Assembly: GCF_006443685.1 (NCBI RefSeq)
Contig: NZ_VFYP01000001.1
Coordinates: 1,984,001 to 2,048,000, forward strand
Origin: Rhizobium glycinendophyticum
GTDB lineage: Bacteria > Pseudomonadota > Alphaproteobacteria > Rhizobiales > Rhizobiaceae
Length of the DNA stretch: 64,000 bases
Reading direction: 5' to 3'
Part shown: piece by piece, positions 48,720 to 59,886 of the stretch
Layout of the letters: each line of letters starts with the position of its first letter
How positions within the stretch are numbered: position 1 is the first letter of the stretch
The notes under the pieces: generated by a model
Seen by the model: only the letters and a program-made list of their open reading frames with translations
Told to the model about the DNA's origin: nothing
The model's database searches: none
Made by a program: the position numbers and the translations under genes

Positions 48720-49259
48720 ATGGCTGGTAGCGTCAATAAGGTCATTCTGATCGGCAATCTCGGTGCCGATCCCGAAATCCGCCGGACCCAGGACGGTCGT
48801 CCGATCGCCAACCTGCGCATCGCGACCTCGGAAAGCTGGCGCGACAAGAACAGCGGCGAGCGCAAGGAAAAGACCGAGTGGCATCAGGTCGTTATTTTCA
48901 ATGAGGGCCTGTGCAAGGTTGCCGAACAGTATCTGAAGAAAGGCTCCACGGTCTACGTCGAGGGCCAGCTCCAGACTCGCAAGTGGCAGGACCAGAACGG
49001 CAACGACCGTTACTCGACGGAAGTCGTTCTGCAGGGGTTCAACGGCAACCTGACCATGCTCGGCGGTCGTGGCGATGGCGCCGGGGCCTCGCGTGGCGGC
49101 AATGACTTCGGTGGCGACAGCTACGGCGGCGGCGGTTACGACGGCGGCTATGGCTCGCCTACTCCCTCGCGCGGCGGCTCCTCCGGCGGTGCGAGCCGTG
49201 GCGGCAGCGCCCCCTCCGGCGGCTTCTCGCGCGATCTGGATGACGACATCCCGTTCTGA
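48720..49259 (+). CDS. ssb: single-stranded DNA-binding protein
   Basis: 179 aa. OB fold at residues 1-110 ([55 protein letters not shown]), then a Gly/Ser-rich flexible linker of about 60 residues and the acidic tip DLDDDIPF that recruits replication and repair partners. AAGGTGAG lies just before ATG 48720; a GTG three codons earlier is less likely. Regulated with uvrA by LexA. Confidence 0.97.
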   Translation: MAGSVNKVILIGNLGADPEIRRTQDGRPIANLRIATSESWRDKNSGERKEKTEWHQVVIFNEGLCKVAEQYLKKGSTVYVEGQLQTRKWQDQNGNDRYSTEVVLQGFNGNLTMLGGRGDGAGASRGGNDFGGDSYGGGGYDGGYGSPTPSRGGSSGGASRGGSAPSGGFSRDLDDDIPF

Positions 49260-49281
49260 TCTCGGGTTGTTGGCCTTTTGG

Positions 49282-49306
49282 AAAGGGAGCTTCGGCTCCC
49301 TTTTTT
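49282..49306 (+). terminator. intrinsic terminator of ssb
   Basis: 9 bp stem AAAGGGAGC / GCTCCCTTT closed by a TTCG tetraloop and followed by more T residues, 22 bp after the ssb stop. Confidence 0.95.
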
Positions 49307-49409
49307 AATGAACTGCCGACAGATGCTGAGGCAAGGGACTATAAAGGCTTGTTTGCAGAATGAGGCAATTGCCGAAGAGCCTGTTCGGGCAGAATGTCGG
49401 AAACACGCG

Positions 49410-50039
49410 TCAGGCCCCGAACGCCGATTTGATCCCGTCCACCACGAACTGCACCGAAAGCGCCGCCAGCAGCACACCCAGAAGCCGGGTCAGTAGCGCC
49501 CGTCCTGTAACGCCGAGGAAGCGGTTCAGCCTGTCGGCGAGGTAAAGCGAAGTGAACACAAGCCCCAGGACGACGGCAATGACTGTGATCAGTTGCAGCT
49601 TGCCGACCCAGCCGTCCATCGTGCCGGAAATAAGCACGGTCGCCGAAATGGCGCCTGGTCCCGCAATCAGCGGTATGGCCAGCGGAAAGACCGCGAGGTT
49701 GTGGATGTGATCCTTGGTGATAGCGTCGCCAGTCGTCTTCTCCTTCCGCTCGTTCCGCTTTTCGAAGATCATCTCGAAGGCGATGGCAAACAGCATAAGC
49801 CCACCGGCGATGCGAAACGCGCCCATCGAGATTCCGAGTGCGCCAAGAATGCTGGCGCCGAACAGCGCAAAGACCGTGAGGATCGCGAAGCCCATCACCG
49901 CGCCGCGCACGGCGACCTGCTGGCGCTGCGCGCCTGTCATACCCTGCGTCAGTCCTAGGAACAAGGGCGCCAGGCCCGGCGGATCGACCGTGACCAGCAG
50001 GGTGGTAAGCGCGCTGATCATCGTTTCGGTGGTGGCCAT
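49410..50039 (-). CDS. MarC family integral membrane protein
   Basis: 209 aa with six predicted helices, UPF0056/MarC family. It has TLLVTVDPPGLAPLFLGLTQ at the N-terminus and FPLAIPLIAGPGAISATVLI in the centre, both family-defining Pro/Gly segments. Despite the name, a role in antibiotic resistance is not established. A longer open frame (49339-50076) on the same strand is a shifted shadow. Divergent from gyrA. Confidence 0.92.
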   Translation of the reverse strand: MATTETMISALTTLLVTVDPPGLAPLFLGLTQGMTGAQRQQVAVRGAVMGFAILTVFALFGASILGALGISMGAFRIAGGLMLFAIAFEMIFEKRNERKEKTTGDAITKDHIHNLAVFPLAIPLIAGPGAISATVLISGTMDGWVGKLQLITVIAVVLGLVFTSLYLADRLNRFLGVTGRALLTRLLGVLLAALSVQFVVDGIKSAFGA

Positions 50040-50126
50040 GATGGGTCTCCCTGCAGGTTCGAGTCCATAAAGTCAAAGCCGGCTCCGGCTGGCAAGAGAC
50101 CGGCTTGCTCTAATCTGCCGAATGCC

Positions 50127-50156
50127 TTTGCGTGGCCGCAAAAGCCTGTTTATAAC
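50127..50156 (+). promoter_or_regulatory. possible gyrA promoter
   Basis: TTTGCG (50127-50132), 18 bp spacer, TATAAC (50151-50156), 77 bp before the gyrA start. The -35 is poor; the -10 is good. Confidence 0.35.
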
Positions 50157-50233
50157 CCGGGTCAAAATTGGCGCTTCCGCGCCTGTTCCGCTATAAATTC
50201 CCCAGTGATTCCGAACAGAGATCGTGACCTGAT

Positions 50234-53053
<2,820 letters not shown>

Positions 53054-53118
53054 GACGAAGCCCGGCCCTTGATCGGGGCCGGCCCATGGCCGCCCGCAAT
53101 CGACAAGCCGACTAAACG

Positions 53119-53153
53119 AAAAGCCCGCCAGACATGGTCCGAGCGGGCTTTTT
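53119..53153 (+). terminator. intrinsic terminator of gyrA
   Basis: 10 bp stem AAAAGCCCGC / GCGGGCTTTT (53119-53128 with 53143-53152), 14-base loop, T-run following; 65 bp after the gyrA stop. Confidence 0.8.
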
Positions 53154-53237
53154 GCTGGAGGTCTGCATCAAGTTCGATGCGGTTTTCTATGAGGCCTGGC
53201 GTGTGGATCCACCGGCTTGACCGCTTGGTATTGGGGC

Positions 53238-53372
53238 TCAGAAGGCCTTGCGGCGCTCCACCATGGCCCGAAAATCCTGGTCTTCGCGCTTGAGGGCGGT
53301 GATCGTCGAAGCGACCGAGGCCACAAACATACCACTGATGAGAGCGGCGAGTACCGTGAGCGTTACAAACAT
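53238..53372 (-). CDS. 44 aa single-helix membrane protein
   Basis: MFVTLTVLAALISGMFVASV begins a single transmembrane helix (about residues 3-25), followed by a charged tail with LKREDQDFRAM and ERRKAF. A strong AAAGGGAAG site lies 4 bases before ATG 53372. No family is recognised. It is the last of three small membrane-protein genes on the minus strand between gyrA and coaD. It is too short for routine gene calling and might be missed in related genomes. Confidence 0.55.
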   Translation of the reverse strand: MFVTLTVLAALISGMFVASVASTITALKREDQDFRAMVERRKAF

Positions 53373-53433
53373 GGTCTTCCCTTTCTTCTTCAGCGTGACG
53401 TTTCGTTTCTAGCGGCGAAGATTTGATTTCCGA

Positions 53434-53586
53434 TTAATGGCCGAAGCTGTGGTAGCGCGCGGTCATCGGAGGGCCGTAAAACTTGGCGTCGTTGCTATCC
53501 TTGACATAGAAGGCTGCCGAAGTAGCAACCATGGCAGTCATCATCATCATCCAGACGAGGTTGATCAGGGTAACTTTGTCATGCAT
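53434..53586 (-). CDS. 50 aa single-helix membrane protein with possible stress promoter
   Basis: MHDKVTLINLVWMMMMTAMV starts a hydrophobic, Met-rich helix (about residues 6-27), followed by AFYVKDSNDAKFYGPPMTAR and ending YHSFGH. GAAGGA lies about 8 bases before ATG 53586, and a GGAAC-N18-TT promoter 39-63 bp upstream. The tail is rich in aromatic residues and His. I do not recognise a family. The sequence ends 61 bp before the 44 aa gene. Confidence 0.55.
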   Translation of the reverse strand: MHDKVTLINLVWMMMMTAMVATSAAFYVKDSNDAKFYGPPMTARYHSFGH

Positions 53587-53624
53587 TGCGATAGTCCTTC
53601 AAAAGCCGGCATTCGCAGCCGGTA

Positions 53625-53649
53625 AATGGTTGTGCGCGGAAATGGTTCC
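53625..53649 (-). promoter_or_regulatory. possible RpoE2/EcfG-type promoter (GGAAC-N18-TT)
   Basis: On the minus strand GGAAC (53649-53645), 18 bases, TT (53626-53625); in the longer consensus form the -10 reads CATT rather than CGTT. Weaker than the matches at 11980 and 60489, but well placed for the 50 aa gene. Confidence 0.4.
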
Positions 53650-53670
53650 CCGTGCAGTGTAGGAAGAGGT

Positions 53671-53829
53671 TTACCAAACTTTGCCTGAAGTGCTCTTGAA
53701 CACCTTGTTCATCTGGCGTTCATCTTCGAAATCCGAATTCGCGGCCTCCAGAAGATCGCGTGCGACGGCAAGACCGAGTTCGACGAGGAGCGAAGCGGCG
53801 AGGGCAGAGGTGATCAGGAGAACGAGCAT
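53671..53829 (-). CDS. 52 aa single-helix membrane protein
   Basis: MLVLLITSALAASLLVELGL forms one transmembrane helix, then an acidic amphipathic stretch (ARDLLEAANSDFEDERQMNK) and the end VFKSTSGKVW. AAGGA precedes ATG 53829 by about 7 bases. The frame is open further upstream to 53871 but that part is not hydrophobic and lacks a ribosome-binding site. The C-terminal part is duplicated at 53868-53933. No known family recognised; the N-terminus resembles that of the 44 aa neighbour in layout. Confidence 0.55.
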   Translation of the reverse strand: MLVLLITSALAASLLVELGLAVARDLLEAANSDFEDERQMNKVFKSTSGKVW

Positions 53830-53867
53830 TGGAACGTCCTTGTCTTGTCGGTGGTTTGAGGCACGAT

Positions 53868-53933
53868 TCATGAATACCGGTCCCGCCGTGAAGCCGCCTT
53901 GAACAGGCCGTTCATCTGCCGTTCACGGCGAAA
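53868..53933 (-). pseudogene. duplicated 3' end of the 52 aa membrane-protein gene
   Basis: The minus strand encodes [15 protein letters not shown] then a stop after RRDRYS. This aligns with FEDERQMNKVFKSTS of the gene just downstream, and the DNA also matches (CTTGAACA-N4-GTTCATCTG-N-CGTTCA in both copies on the plus strand). The part encoding the membrane helix is missing upstream, where non-related sequence begins. It looks like a decayed tandem copy. Confidence 0.55.
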
Positions 53934-54038
53934 AGGCGGCGGAAAAGTGTAACGCGGATACGGGTTCGACCAGGGCAAGACGCTTGCGATATGCCGGCTT
54001 CCATGACAAAAGGCGTCGAAACGAAAGATCGTGCATCC

Positions 54039-54533
54039 ATGGCAACCGCGTTCTATCCTGGCTCCTTCGATCCGGTGACCAATGGTCATCTGGATGTGCT
54101 CGTACAGGCACTGAACCTCGCCGAGCGTCTCGTCGTCGCCATCGGCACCCATCCCGGAAAGACGCCACTGTTCTCATACGCAGAGCGCGCGGACCTGATC
54201 CGGGCGTCGCTGGATACGGTATTGCCGAACCGAGCAGGGGACCTAAAGGTCGTCTCCTTCGCTGATCTAGCCATTGACGCAGCCCGGCGCGCAGGCGCGA
54301 AGTTCCTTGTCCGCGGCCTGCGTGATGGCACCGATTTTGATTACGAGATGCAGATGGCCGGCATGAATGCGCAGATGGCGCCGGAGTTGCAGACGGTCTT
54401 CCTGCCCGCCGCCGCCACCTCCCGGCCCATAACCGCCACATTGGTCCGGCAGATCGCCGCCATGGGGGGCGATGTGAGCGCTTTTGTACCCGGTCCCGTG
54501 CTGGCCGCCCTCAATTCCAAATACGGGCGCTAA
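54039..54533 (+). CDS. coaD: phosphopantetheine adenylyltransferase
   Basis: 164 aa hexameric enzyme of coenzyme A synthesis: 4'-phosphopantetheine plus ATP to dephospho-CoA. The nucleotidyltransferase motif [10 protein letters not shown] is at residues 8-17, and [20 protein letters not shown] and [10 protein letters not shown] follow (the usual ISST is ITAT). I use ATG 54039, which gives the family N-terminus; ATG 53991 and 54003 are upstream in frame. Head of the coaD-ppi-ppi-queA-tgt run. Confidence 0.95.
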   Translation: MATAFYPGSFDPVTNGHLDVLVQALNLAERLVVAIGTHPGKTPLFSYAERADLIRASLDTVLPNRAGDLKVVSFADLAIDAARRAGAKFLVRGLRDGTDFDYEMQMAGMNAQMAPELQTVFLPAAATSRPITATLVRQIAAMGGDVSAFVPGPVLAALNSKYGR

Positions 54534-54560
54534 GCCCGCAAGCCCCGAACTGGAGTGATT

Positions 54561-55130
54561 ATGAAGCTCGTCCATATTGCCACTGCTTTGTTCTTTGCCG
54601 TCGTCGGTTTCGGCTCCGCCCAGGCCCAGTCGAACGATGATTACCTGACCATACAGCTCAAGGACGGCCCTGTTGTCATCCAACTCATGCCGGATGTGGC
54701 ACCGAAGCACGTTGCCCAGATCAAGAAGCTCGCTTCTTCGGGTGAATACGATAACGTCGCCTTCCACCGGGTGATCGACGGCTTCATGGCGCAGACCGGC
54801 GACGTCCAGTACGGCGACATGGAGAACGGCTACGACGCCCAGCGCGCCGGCACCGGCGGCTCGAATCTGCCGGACATCCAGGCCGAGTTCTCGAACACGC
54901 CCTTCGAGCGCGGCACGGTCGGCATGGCCCGCAGCCAGGATCCGAACTCTGCCAATTCGCAGTTCTTCATCATGTTCGCCGAAGGCGGCTTCCTGAACGG
55001 CCAGTACACCGTCGTCGGTAAGGTCGTGTCGGGCATGGAATATGTTGACAAGATCAAGCGCGGCGAAGGCGGCAATGGCGAAGTGACGGATCCCGATCGC
55101 ATGATTAAGGTCACCGTCGGCCGCAACTGA
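54561..55130 (+). CDS. ppiA: periplasmic peptidyl-prolyl cis-trans isomerase (cyclophilin)
   Basis: 189 aa cyclophilin with signal peptide (LVHIATALFFAVVGFGSAQA). Catalytic core: [16 protein letters not shown] (Arg of the FHR motif), [20 protein letters not shown] and NGQYTVVGKVVSGMEYVDKI. It helps folding of exported proteins. ATG 54561 sits 5 bases after GGAG. 28 bp after coaD and 39 bp before the cytosolic paralogue. Confidence 0.93.
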   Translation: MKLVHIATALFFAVVGFGSAQAQSNDDYLTIQLKDGPVVIQLMPDVAPKHVAQIKKLASSGEYDNVAFHRVIDGFMAQTGDVQYGDMENGYDAQRAGTGGSNLPDIQAEFSNTPFERGTVGMARSQDPNSANSQFFIMFAEGGFLNGQYTVVGKVVSGMEYVDKIKRGEGGNGEVTDPDRMIKVTVGRN

Positions 55131-55169
55131 TATCTACCGGGCGCCAAGCCCCAACCAAGGAGAACCCCC

Positions 55170-55679
55170 ATGGCCGAGATCAAGGATCCGGAAAACACCA
55201 TCCTGATGGAAACCACCAAGGGCAAGGTCGTCATCGCGCTCTTCCCGGATCTGGCCCCCGGCCATGTCGCCCGCATCAAGGAATTGTCGCGCGAAGGCGC
55301 CTATGATGGCGTCGTCTTCCACCGCGTTATCGCAGACTTCATGGCCCAGACCGGCGACGTGAAGTTCGGCAAGAAGGGCGGCGACAGCTTCAACCCCGGC
55401 CGTGCTGGCATGGGCGGATCGGAAAAGCCGGACTTGAAGGCTGAATTCTCGGCCACCCCGCATGTCCGCGGCACCTGCTCCATGGCCCGCTCGCAGAGCC
55501 CGAACTCGGCCAACAGCCAGTTCTTCATCTGCTTCACCGATGCACCCTGGCTCAACAAGCAGTACTCCGTCTGGGGTCAGGTCATTGAAGGCATGGACAT
55601 CATCGACCAGATCAAGAAGGGCGAGCCAGTCTCCGATCCGGATTCGATCCTGTCGATGAAGGTTGCCGCCGACGCCTGA
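55170..55679 (+). CDS. ppiB: cytosolic peptidyl-prolyl cis-trans isomerase (cyclophilin)
   Basis: 169 aa cyclophilin without signal peptide, paralogue of the gene upstream. Core: [40 protein letters not shown] and [33 protein letters not shown] gives a strong ribosome-binding site. Followed by a hairpin, after which queA begins. Confidence 0.94.
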   Translation: MAEIKDPENTILMETTKGKVVIALFPDLAPGHVARIKELSREGAYDGVVFHRVIADFMAQTGDVKFGKKGGDSFNPGRAGMGGSEKPDLKAEFSATPHVRGTCSMARSQSPNSANSQFFICFTDAPWLNKQYSVWGQVIEGMDIIDQIKKGEPVSDPDSILSMKVAADA

Positions 55680-55700
55680 TCGGCTTAAAGCCACACCAAG

Positions 55701-55733
55701 CCCGCCTCGGTGCACGGCACCCGGGCGGGTTTT
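55701..55733 (+). terminator. probable intrinsic terminator after ppiB
   Basis: Imperfect hairpin CCCGCCTCGGTGC / GGCACCCGGGCGGG followed by TTTT, 21 bp after the ppiB stop. It may only partly separate ppiB from queA. Confidence 0.65.
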
Positions 55734-55771
55734 CGCGTTTAGACCCGCCACCTCAATCCTTGCGAACAGTG

Positions 55772-56866
55772 ATGCGTGTAGACCTCTTCGACTTCGACCT
55801 GCCGGATGACAACATTGCGCTCAGGCCCGCAAGCCCGCGCGACCATGCCCGTTTCCTGGTGGTGCGCCCTGACGCCGATCCTGTGCTCGAAGACCATCAT
55901 GTCTACGATCTGCCGTCCTTCCTGAGGCCCGGCGACGCCCTCGTCTTCAACGATACCAAGGTCATCCCGGCCCAGCTCGAAGGCATCCGCCATCGTGAGG
56001 GGGCCGAGGAGATCGCCGTCTCCTGCACGCTGCATATGCGCGTCGGCGGCTCAAGATGGAAAGCCTTCGCCAAGCCGGGCAAGCGCATCAAACCCGGCGA
56101 CCGCATCGATTTCGGCGTAGGGCAGGGCGACAGCGCCACCTGCCTGATGGGTTCTCTCGTCGCGACTGTCGCCGAAAAGGGGGAAGCCGGCGAAATCGAG
56201 CTTGCCTTCGACTTCTCCGGCCCCGACCTCGATCAGGCGATCGCCACCGTCGGCCACATCCCGCTTCCGCCCTATATCGCCGCCAAGCGGCCGGAAGACG
56301 AAAAGGATCGCGCCGACTATCAGACCATCTATGCCCGTGAGGAGGGCGCCGTGGCCGCGCCGACCGCCGGCCTGCATTTCACGCCAGACCTCTTCGCCAA
56401 ACTCGACGCCGCCGGCATAGAGCGCCATTTCGTCACGCTGCATGTCGGCGCCGGCACCTTCCTGCCGGTCAAGGCGGATGATACCGCCGAGCACAAGATG
56501 CACGAGGAGATCGGCTATATCTCGCCCTCGACGGCTGCTGCCCTCAATGCCGTGCGCGCCCGCGGCAACCGTATCGTCGCCGTCGGCACCACCTCGCTGC
56601 GTCTTCTCGAAAGCGCCGCGGAGGAGGGGGGCCACATTCCCGCCTGGTCGGGTGCCACCGGCATCTTCATTACGCCCGGCTATCGCTTCAAGGCGGTGGA
56701 CATGCTGATGACCAATTTCCACCTGCCCAAATCCACGCTCTTCATGCTGGTTTCCGCCTTTGCCGGCCTCGCTACGATGCGGGACGCATACGCCCACGCC
56801 ATCAAAACCGGCTACCGCTTCTACTCCTACGGCGATTCCAGCCTGCTCTTCCGGAAAGACGACTGA
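55772..56866 (+). CDS. queA: S-adenosylmethionine:tRNA ribosyltransferase-isomerase
   Basis: 364 aa enzyme that transfers ribose from SAM to 7-aminomethyl-7-deazaguanine in tRNA, forming epoxyqueuosine. Starts [20 protein letters not shown]; later [18 protein letters not shown] and [16 protein letters not shown] segment [16 protein letters not shown], and [19 protein letters not shown] near the end. ATG 55772 fits; a TTG four codons earlier is unlikely. tgt follows after 3 bp, so two successive steps of queuosine synthesis are coupled. Confidence 0.97.
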   Translation: MRVDLFDFDLPDDNIALRPASPRDHARFLVVRPDADPVLEDHHVYDLPSFLRPGDALVFNDTKVIPAQLEGIRHREGAEEIAVSCTLHMRVGGSRWKAFAKPGKRIKPGDRIDFGVGQGDSATCLMGSLVATVAEKGEAGEIELAFDFSGPDLDQAIATVGHIPLPPYIAAKRPEDEKDRADYQTIYAREEGAVAAPTAGLHFTPDLFAKLDAAGIERHFVTLHVGAGTFLPVKADDTAEHKMHEEIGYISPSTAAALNAVRARGNRIVAVGTTSLRLLESAAEEGGHIPAWSGATGIFITPGYRFKAVDMLMTNFHLPKSTLFMLVSAFAGLATMRDAYAHAIKTGYRFYSYGDSSLLFRKDD

Positions 56867-56869
56867 CCG

Positions 56870-58000
56870 ATGTCCGAGAATTTCACGTTCAATCTGAAGG
56901 CCGTAAGCGGCAAGGCCCGCCTCGGCGAGATCACCATGCCGCGCGGCACGATCCGCACACCGGCCTTCATGCCGGTCGGTACCGTCGGCACCGTCAAGGC
57001 CATGTATCTCGACCAGGTCAAGGAAGGGGGCGCCGATATCATCCTCGGCAACACCTATCACCTGATGCTGCGCCCCGGCCCGGAACGGGTCGCCCGCCTT
57101 GGCGGTCTGCATGAACTCATCCGCTGGCCCGGCCCGATCCTGACCGATTCGGGCGGTTTCCAGGTCATGTCGCTGTCTGGCCTGCGCAAACTCGACGAAC
57201 AAGGCGTGACCTTCAAGAGCCATGTCGATGGTAGCTTGCACCACATGTCGCCGGAACGCTCGATCGAGATCCAGGGACTGCTCGACAGTGATATCCAGAT
57301 GCAGCTCGACGAGTGCGTGGCACTGCCCGCCGAACCACGCGAGATCGAACGCGCCATGGAGCTCTCGCTGCGCTGGGCCGAACGCTGCCGCATCGCCTTC
57401 GGCACCCAGCCGGGCAAGGCCATGTTCGGCATCGTCCAGGGCGGCGACCAGCCAAACCTGCGCATCCGCTCCGCTGAAGGCCTAAAACAGCTCGATCTCA
57501 AGGGTTATGCAGTCGGCGGTCTTGCGGTCGGTGAGCCGCAAGCGGTGATGCTCGACATGCTGCGCATCACGCTACCGGTTCTGCCCACCGAAAAGCCGCG
57601 TTACCTGATGGGGGTCGGCACGCCGGATGATATCCTGAAGTCGGTCGCCGAAGGCATCGACATGTTCGACTGCGTCATGCCGACGCGCTCCGGCCGCCAT
57701 GGCCTGGCATTCACCCGACGCGGCAAGGTCAATATCCGCAACGCCCGCCACGCCGAAGACATGCGCCCGCTCGACGAACAGTCGAATTGCCCGGCGACCC
57801 GCGATTATTCGCGTGCCTATCTGCACCACCTCGTGCGCTCCAACGAGGCCCTCGGCGGCATGCTGCTCTCCTGGAACAACCTCAGCTACTATCAGGAACT
57901 GATGCAGGGCATCCGCCAGGCGATTGCCGAAAATCGCTTCGAGGACTTCAAGGCCGAGACGATTGAGATGTGGAACCGCGGCGACATCGACCCCGTCTGA
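56870..58000 (+). CDS. tgt: tRNA-guanine transglycosylase, with unusual zinc site
   Basis: 376 aa TIM-barrel enzyme swapping guanine for preQ1 at position 34 of tRNAs with GUN anticodons. Catalytic Asp93 ([11 protein letters not shown]) and Asp267 (MFDCVMPTR) and the [10 protein letters not shown] loop are intact. The zinc site is not: aligned to C-x-C-x2-C...H of E. coli Tgt, this protein has Ser305, Cys307, Thr310 and Asn336 ([23 protein letters not shown]). The fold may be held without zinc. Possibly a lineage-wide rhizobial feature. Confidence 0.95.
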   Translation: MSENFTFNLKAVSGKARLGEITMPRGTIRTPAFMPVGTVGTVKAMYLDQVKEGGADIILGNTYHLMLRPGPERVARLGGLHELIRWPGPILTDSGGFQVMSLSGLRKLDEQGVTFKSHVDGSLHHMSPERSIEIQGLLDSDIQMQLDECVALPAEPREIERAMELSLRWAERCRIAFGTQPGKAMFGIVQGGDQPNLRIRSAEGLKQLDLKGYAVGGLAVGEPQAVMLDMLRITLPVLPTEKPRYLMGVGTPDDILKSVAEGIDMFDCVMPTRSGRHGLAFTRRGKVNIRNARHAEDMRPLDEQSNCPATRDYSRAYLHHLVRSNEALGGMLLSWNNLSYYQELMQGIRQAIAENRFEDFKAETIEMWNRGDIDPV

Positions 58001-58057
58001 ACGACACCGGTGAGGCGAGGGCGGGGCAACAGCTCCGCTCCACCGCCGCAGCGACCG

Positions 58058-58501
58058 TCAGATGCCCTGGCTCGACGTCTCCCGCTTCATGCGCACGCCA
58101 TTGATGGCGAAGCTGCCGTCCTTCTGGCGTTTCAATTCGTAATAGACCGCCCAGTCTTTTCCGTCAGGCGCTGAAATCAGAACCTCCTGGAAGGCAACCT
58201 GGCCATCGGGCGAAATCTGGTTGCGGCCGAAGGCATAGTTGCCGGGCCGATAGACCGGTCCGTAACTCTTCTTCACCATCTCGAAGAAACGGTCGGCATT
58301 GGGAAAGACCGACTTGATCTCCGGGGACGCGAAGGAATAGGCGGCCGCCGCATCATCGTTCAGAAAGGCGGTGATCTGTCGCTCGATCACGCCTTTCGCC
58401 AAACCAGCCGGATCGCCGGTCACAGCCTGTTGAGCGACCGCCAATGTCTGCATCCCTGCCATCAGAAGAAAAAGGGCCATTCCAATCCGCATGCGCATCA
58501 T
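58058..58501 (-). CDS. DUF4864 secreted protein
   Basis: 147 aa with a signal peptide (GMALFLLMAGMQTLAVAQ, cleavage about residue 24). The mature domain has ITAFLNDDAAAAYSFASPEI and FGRNQISPDGQVAFQEVLIS, matching DUF4864, an NTF2/SnoaL-like fold of unknown function, probably periplasmic. Convergent with tgt (57 bp) and divergent from the metallophosphoesterase gene. Confidence 0.85.
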   Translation of the reverse strand: MMRMRIGMALFLLMAGMQTLAVAQQAVTGDPAGLAKGVIERQITAFLNDDAAAAYSFASPEIKSVFPNADRFFEMVKKSYGPVYRPGNYAFGRNQISPDGQVAFQEVLISAPDGKDWAVYYELKRQKDGSFAINGVRMKRETSSQGI

Positions 58502-58826
58502 GATTCCCCTCGCGTTTCAGTCATCGCACCTAGAAGAATAGGACGATTCGCGCGGCCGGGAAGATCCGTATCTGCGATCTCGCGACAATCGCGGATTTGT
58601 GAACATCGCTCGCTACGCCTGTATTGAGGGGCGAAACGCGGACAGATCGGAGCCGATGAGAAATTTTCCGGGGACTTGGGCGAGAAAAACGGAGATCGGG
58701 CAGGGGACGATGACAGCGTCGGAGAAGCGAAAGACGGCTGTATCCAAACGCTGCCCACGCTTGCCGCCGCGCAGATTTACAGTAGAAGGCAGACATGACT
58801 TCGAAACCCGTGCGGATCCCTGAAAA
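58502..58826. other. intergenic region between DUF4864 and metallophosphoesterase genes
   Basis: 325 bases. A 74-codon plus-strand frame (58599-58823) and smaller ones exist, but Arg-rich random-looking composition and no ribosome-binding site argue against them. No clear promoter, repeat or RNA is seen. Confidence 0.45.
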
Positions 58827-59582
58827 ATGCGCCTTTTCCTAGGATCCGATTTCCATGTCGATTATCGTCAGAACCTCGACTGGCTGCGCGCACTGTCGCG
58901 CGCCGATTTCACCGATGACGTCCTGATCGTTGCCGGCGATCTCTCCGACGAACTCGATCTCGTCAAAACCTGTTTCGACGAACTCGTGCCGCGCTACCGG
59001 AAGCTTCTTTTCCTTCCCGGCAATCACGATTTATGGACGGCTCGAAGCGGGAAGGGGCCATCCTTCGACAAATTCGAAACACTGAAAACGCTCTGTCAGG
59101 GGTACGGCATCGAAACCAGCCCCATGGCAATCGGCAAGACCCTGATCGTCCCGCTACTCGCCTGGTATGACTATTCCTTCGGCGAGCCGGGGCCGACCAT
59201 CAAGCGCGGCTGGATGGATTTCTACAAGTGCAACTGGGAAGGCTTGAACCCGGCAGAAGTCGCTGAACGCTTCGACGCGATGAACGTGATCCCGGACACG
59301 TCGGGCTTCGACACCGTCTACAGCGTCTCGCATTTCGTGCCCAGGCTCGACCTCATGCCGGCACGCTATCCGGAGAAGCACAAGGCGCTGTTTCCGGTCC
59401 TCGGCACCGATCGGCTGGAGCGCCGAATTCGCGAGCTTGGCTCATCCAAGCACTTCTACGGCCACAGCCATCTCAACCGCAACAAGATGCTCGACGGCGT
59501 GACCTACATCAACAACGCCTTCGGCTATCCTTCGGAGACCGAGATTTCAGCCAAGACGATCCTGCAGGTGGCGGATCTCTGA
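58827..59582 (+). CDS. calcineurin-like metallophosphoesterase
   Basis: 251 aa cytosolic binuclear metallophosphatase. Metal-binding motifs: GSDFHVDY (residues 5-12), VAGDLSDEL, LPGNHDLWTAR and YGHSHLNRN near the C-terminus. The substrate is not deducible. Start ATG 58827 follows GATCCCTGAAAA with only a weak ribosome-binding site. Confidence 0.9.
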   Translation: MRLFLGSDFHVDYRQNLDWLRALSRADFTDDVLIVAGDLSDELDLVKTCFDELVPRYRKLLFLPGNHDLWTARSGKGPSFDKFETLKTLCQGYGIETSPMAIGKTLIVPLLAWYDYSFGEPGPTIKRGWMDFYKCNWEGLNPAEVAERFDAMNVIPDTSGFDTVYSVSHFVPRLDLMPARYPEKHKALFPVLGTDRLERRIRELGSSKHFYGHSHLNRNKMLDGVTYINNAFGYPSETEISAKTILQVADL

Positions 59583-59607
59583 GAGAGCTGAGGGAATGAT
59601 CTGCATG

Positions 59608-59685
59608 TCATGCGCAGTGACGCGCCAACATCCGCGCGATGATACGACGCTCATCAAGGTCAATGTGGGAGTAGGTGCGTTCCAT
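59608..59685 (-). mobile_element. IS30-family transposase relic (first 25 codons)
   Basis: The minus strand reads MERTYSHIDLDERRIIARML then a stop after ARHCA. This is the usual N-terminus of IS30-family transposases (start of the helix-turn-helix part), and AAGGAG lies about 7 bases upstream of ATG 59685. Everything after is lost. The region to 59886 has no other gene, and no clear IS30 end was identified. Confidence 0.65.
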
Positions 59686-59886
59686 TGCAGTCTCCTTGCG
59701 AGTGACAACCCATTGGTATCATTCGCAAGTCGCACTTCATCCTTGAACCCACCCTGGGAATACAAAAATCGCATAAGATAGATTATGGAACTTAGATGAC
59801 AACCGAGGTGCGCAAAGCGCCTACAGGTCGACCGCCACATACTCCGCTATCTCTGCGCCGACGTCGACGGTCCTCTAGCCCCGCCG

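Noticed and set aside
49069..49230. Gly-rich repeats in ssb as a mobile or CRISPR-like repeat
   Set aside because: They are the in-frame flexible linker of SSB; no regular spacer pattern, and no CRISPR array was seen anywhere in the window.
49339..50076. 245-codon frame overlapping marC on the same strand
   Set aside because: MarC in the other frame has six helices and family motifs; this one is Arg/His-rich and unlike any protein.
58599..58823. 74-codon frame before the metallophosphoesterase gene
   Set aside because: Arg-rich, no ribosome-binding site; ends just before the real start but shows no domain.
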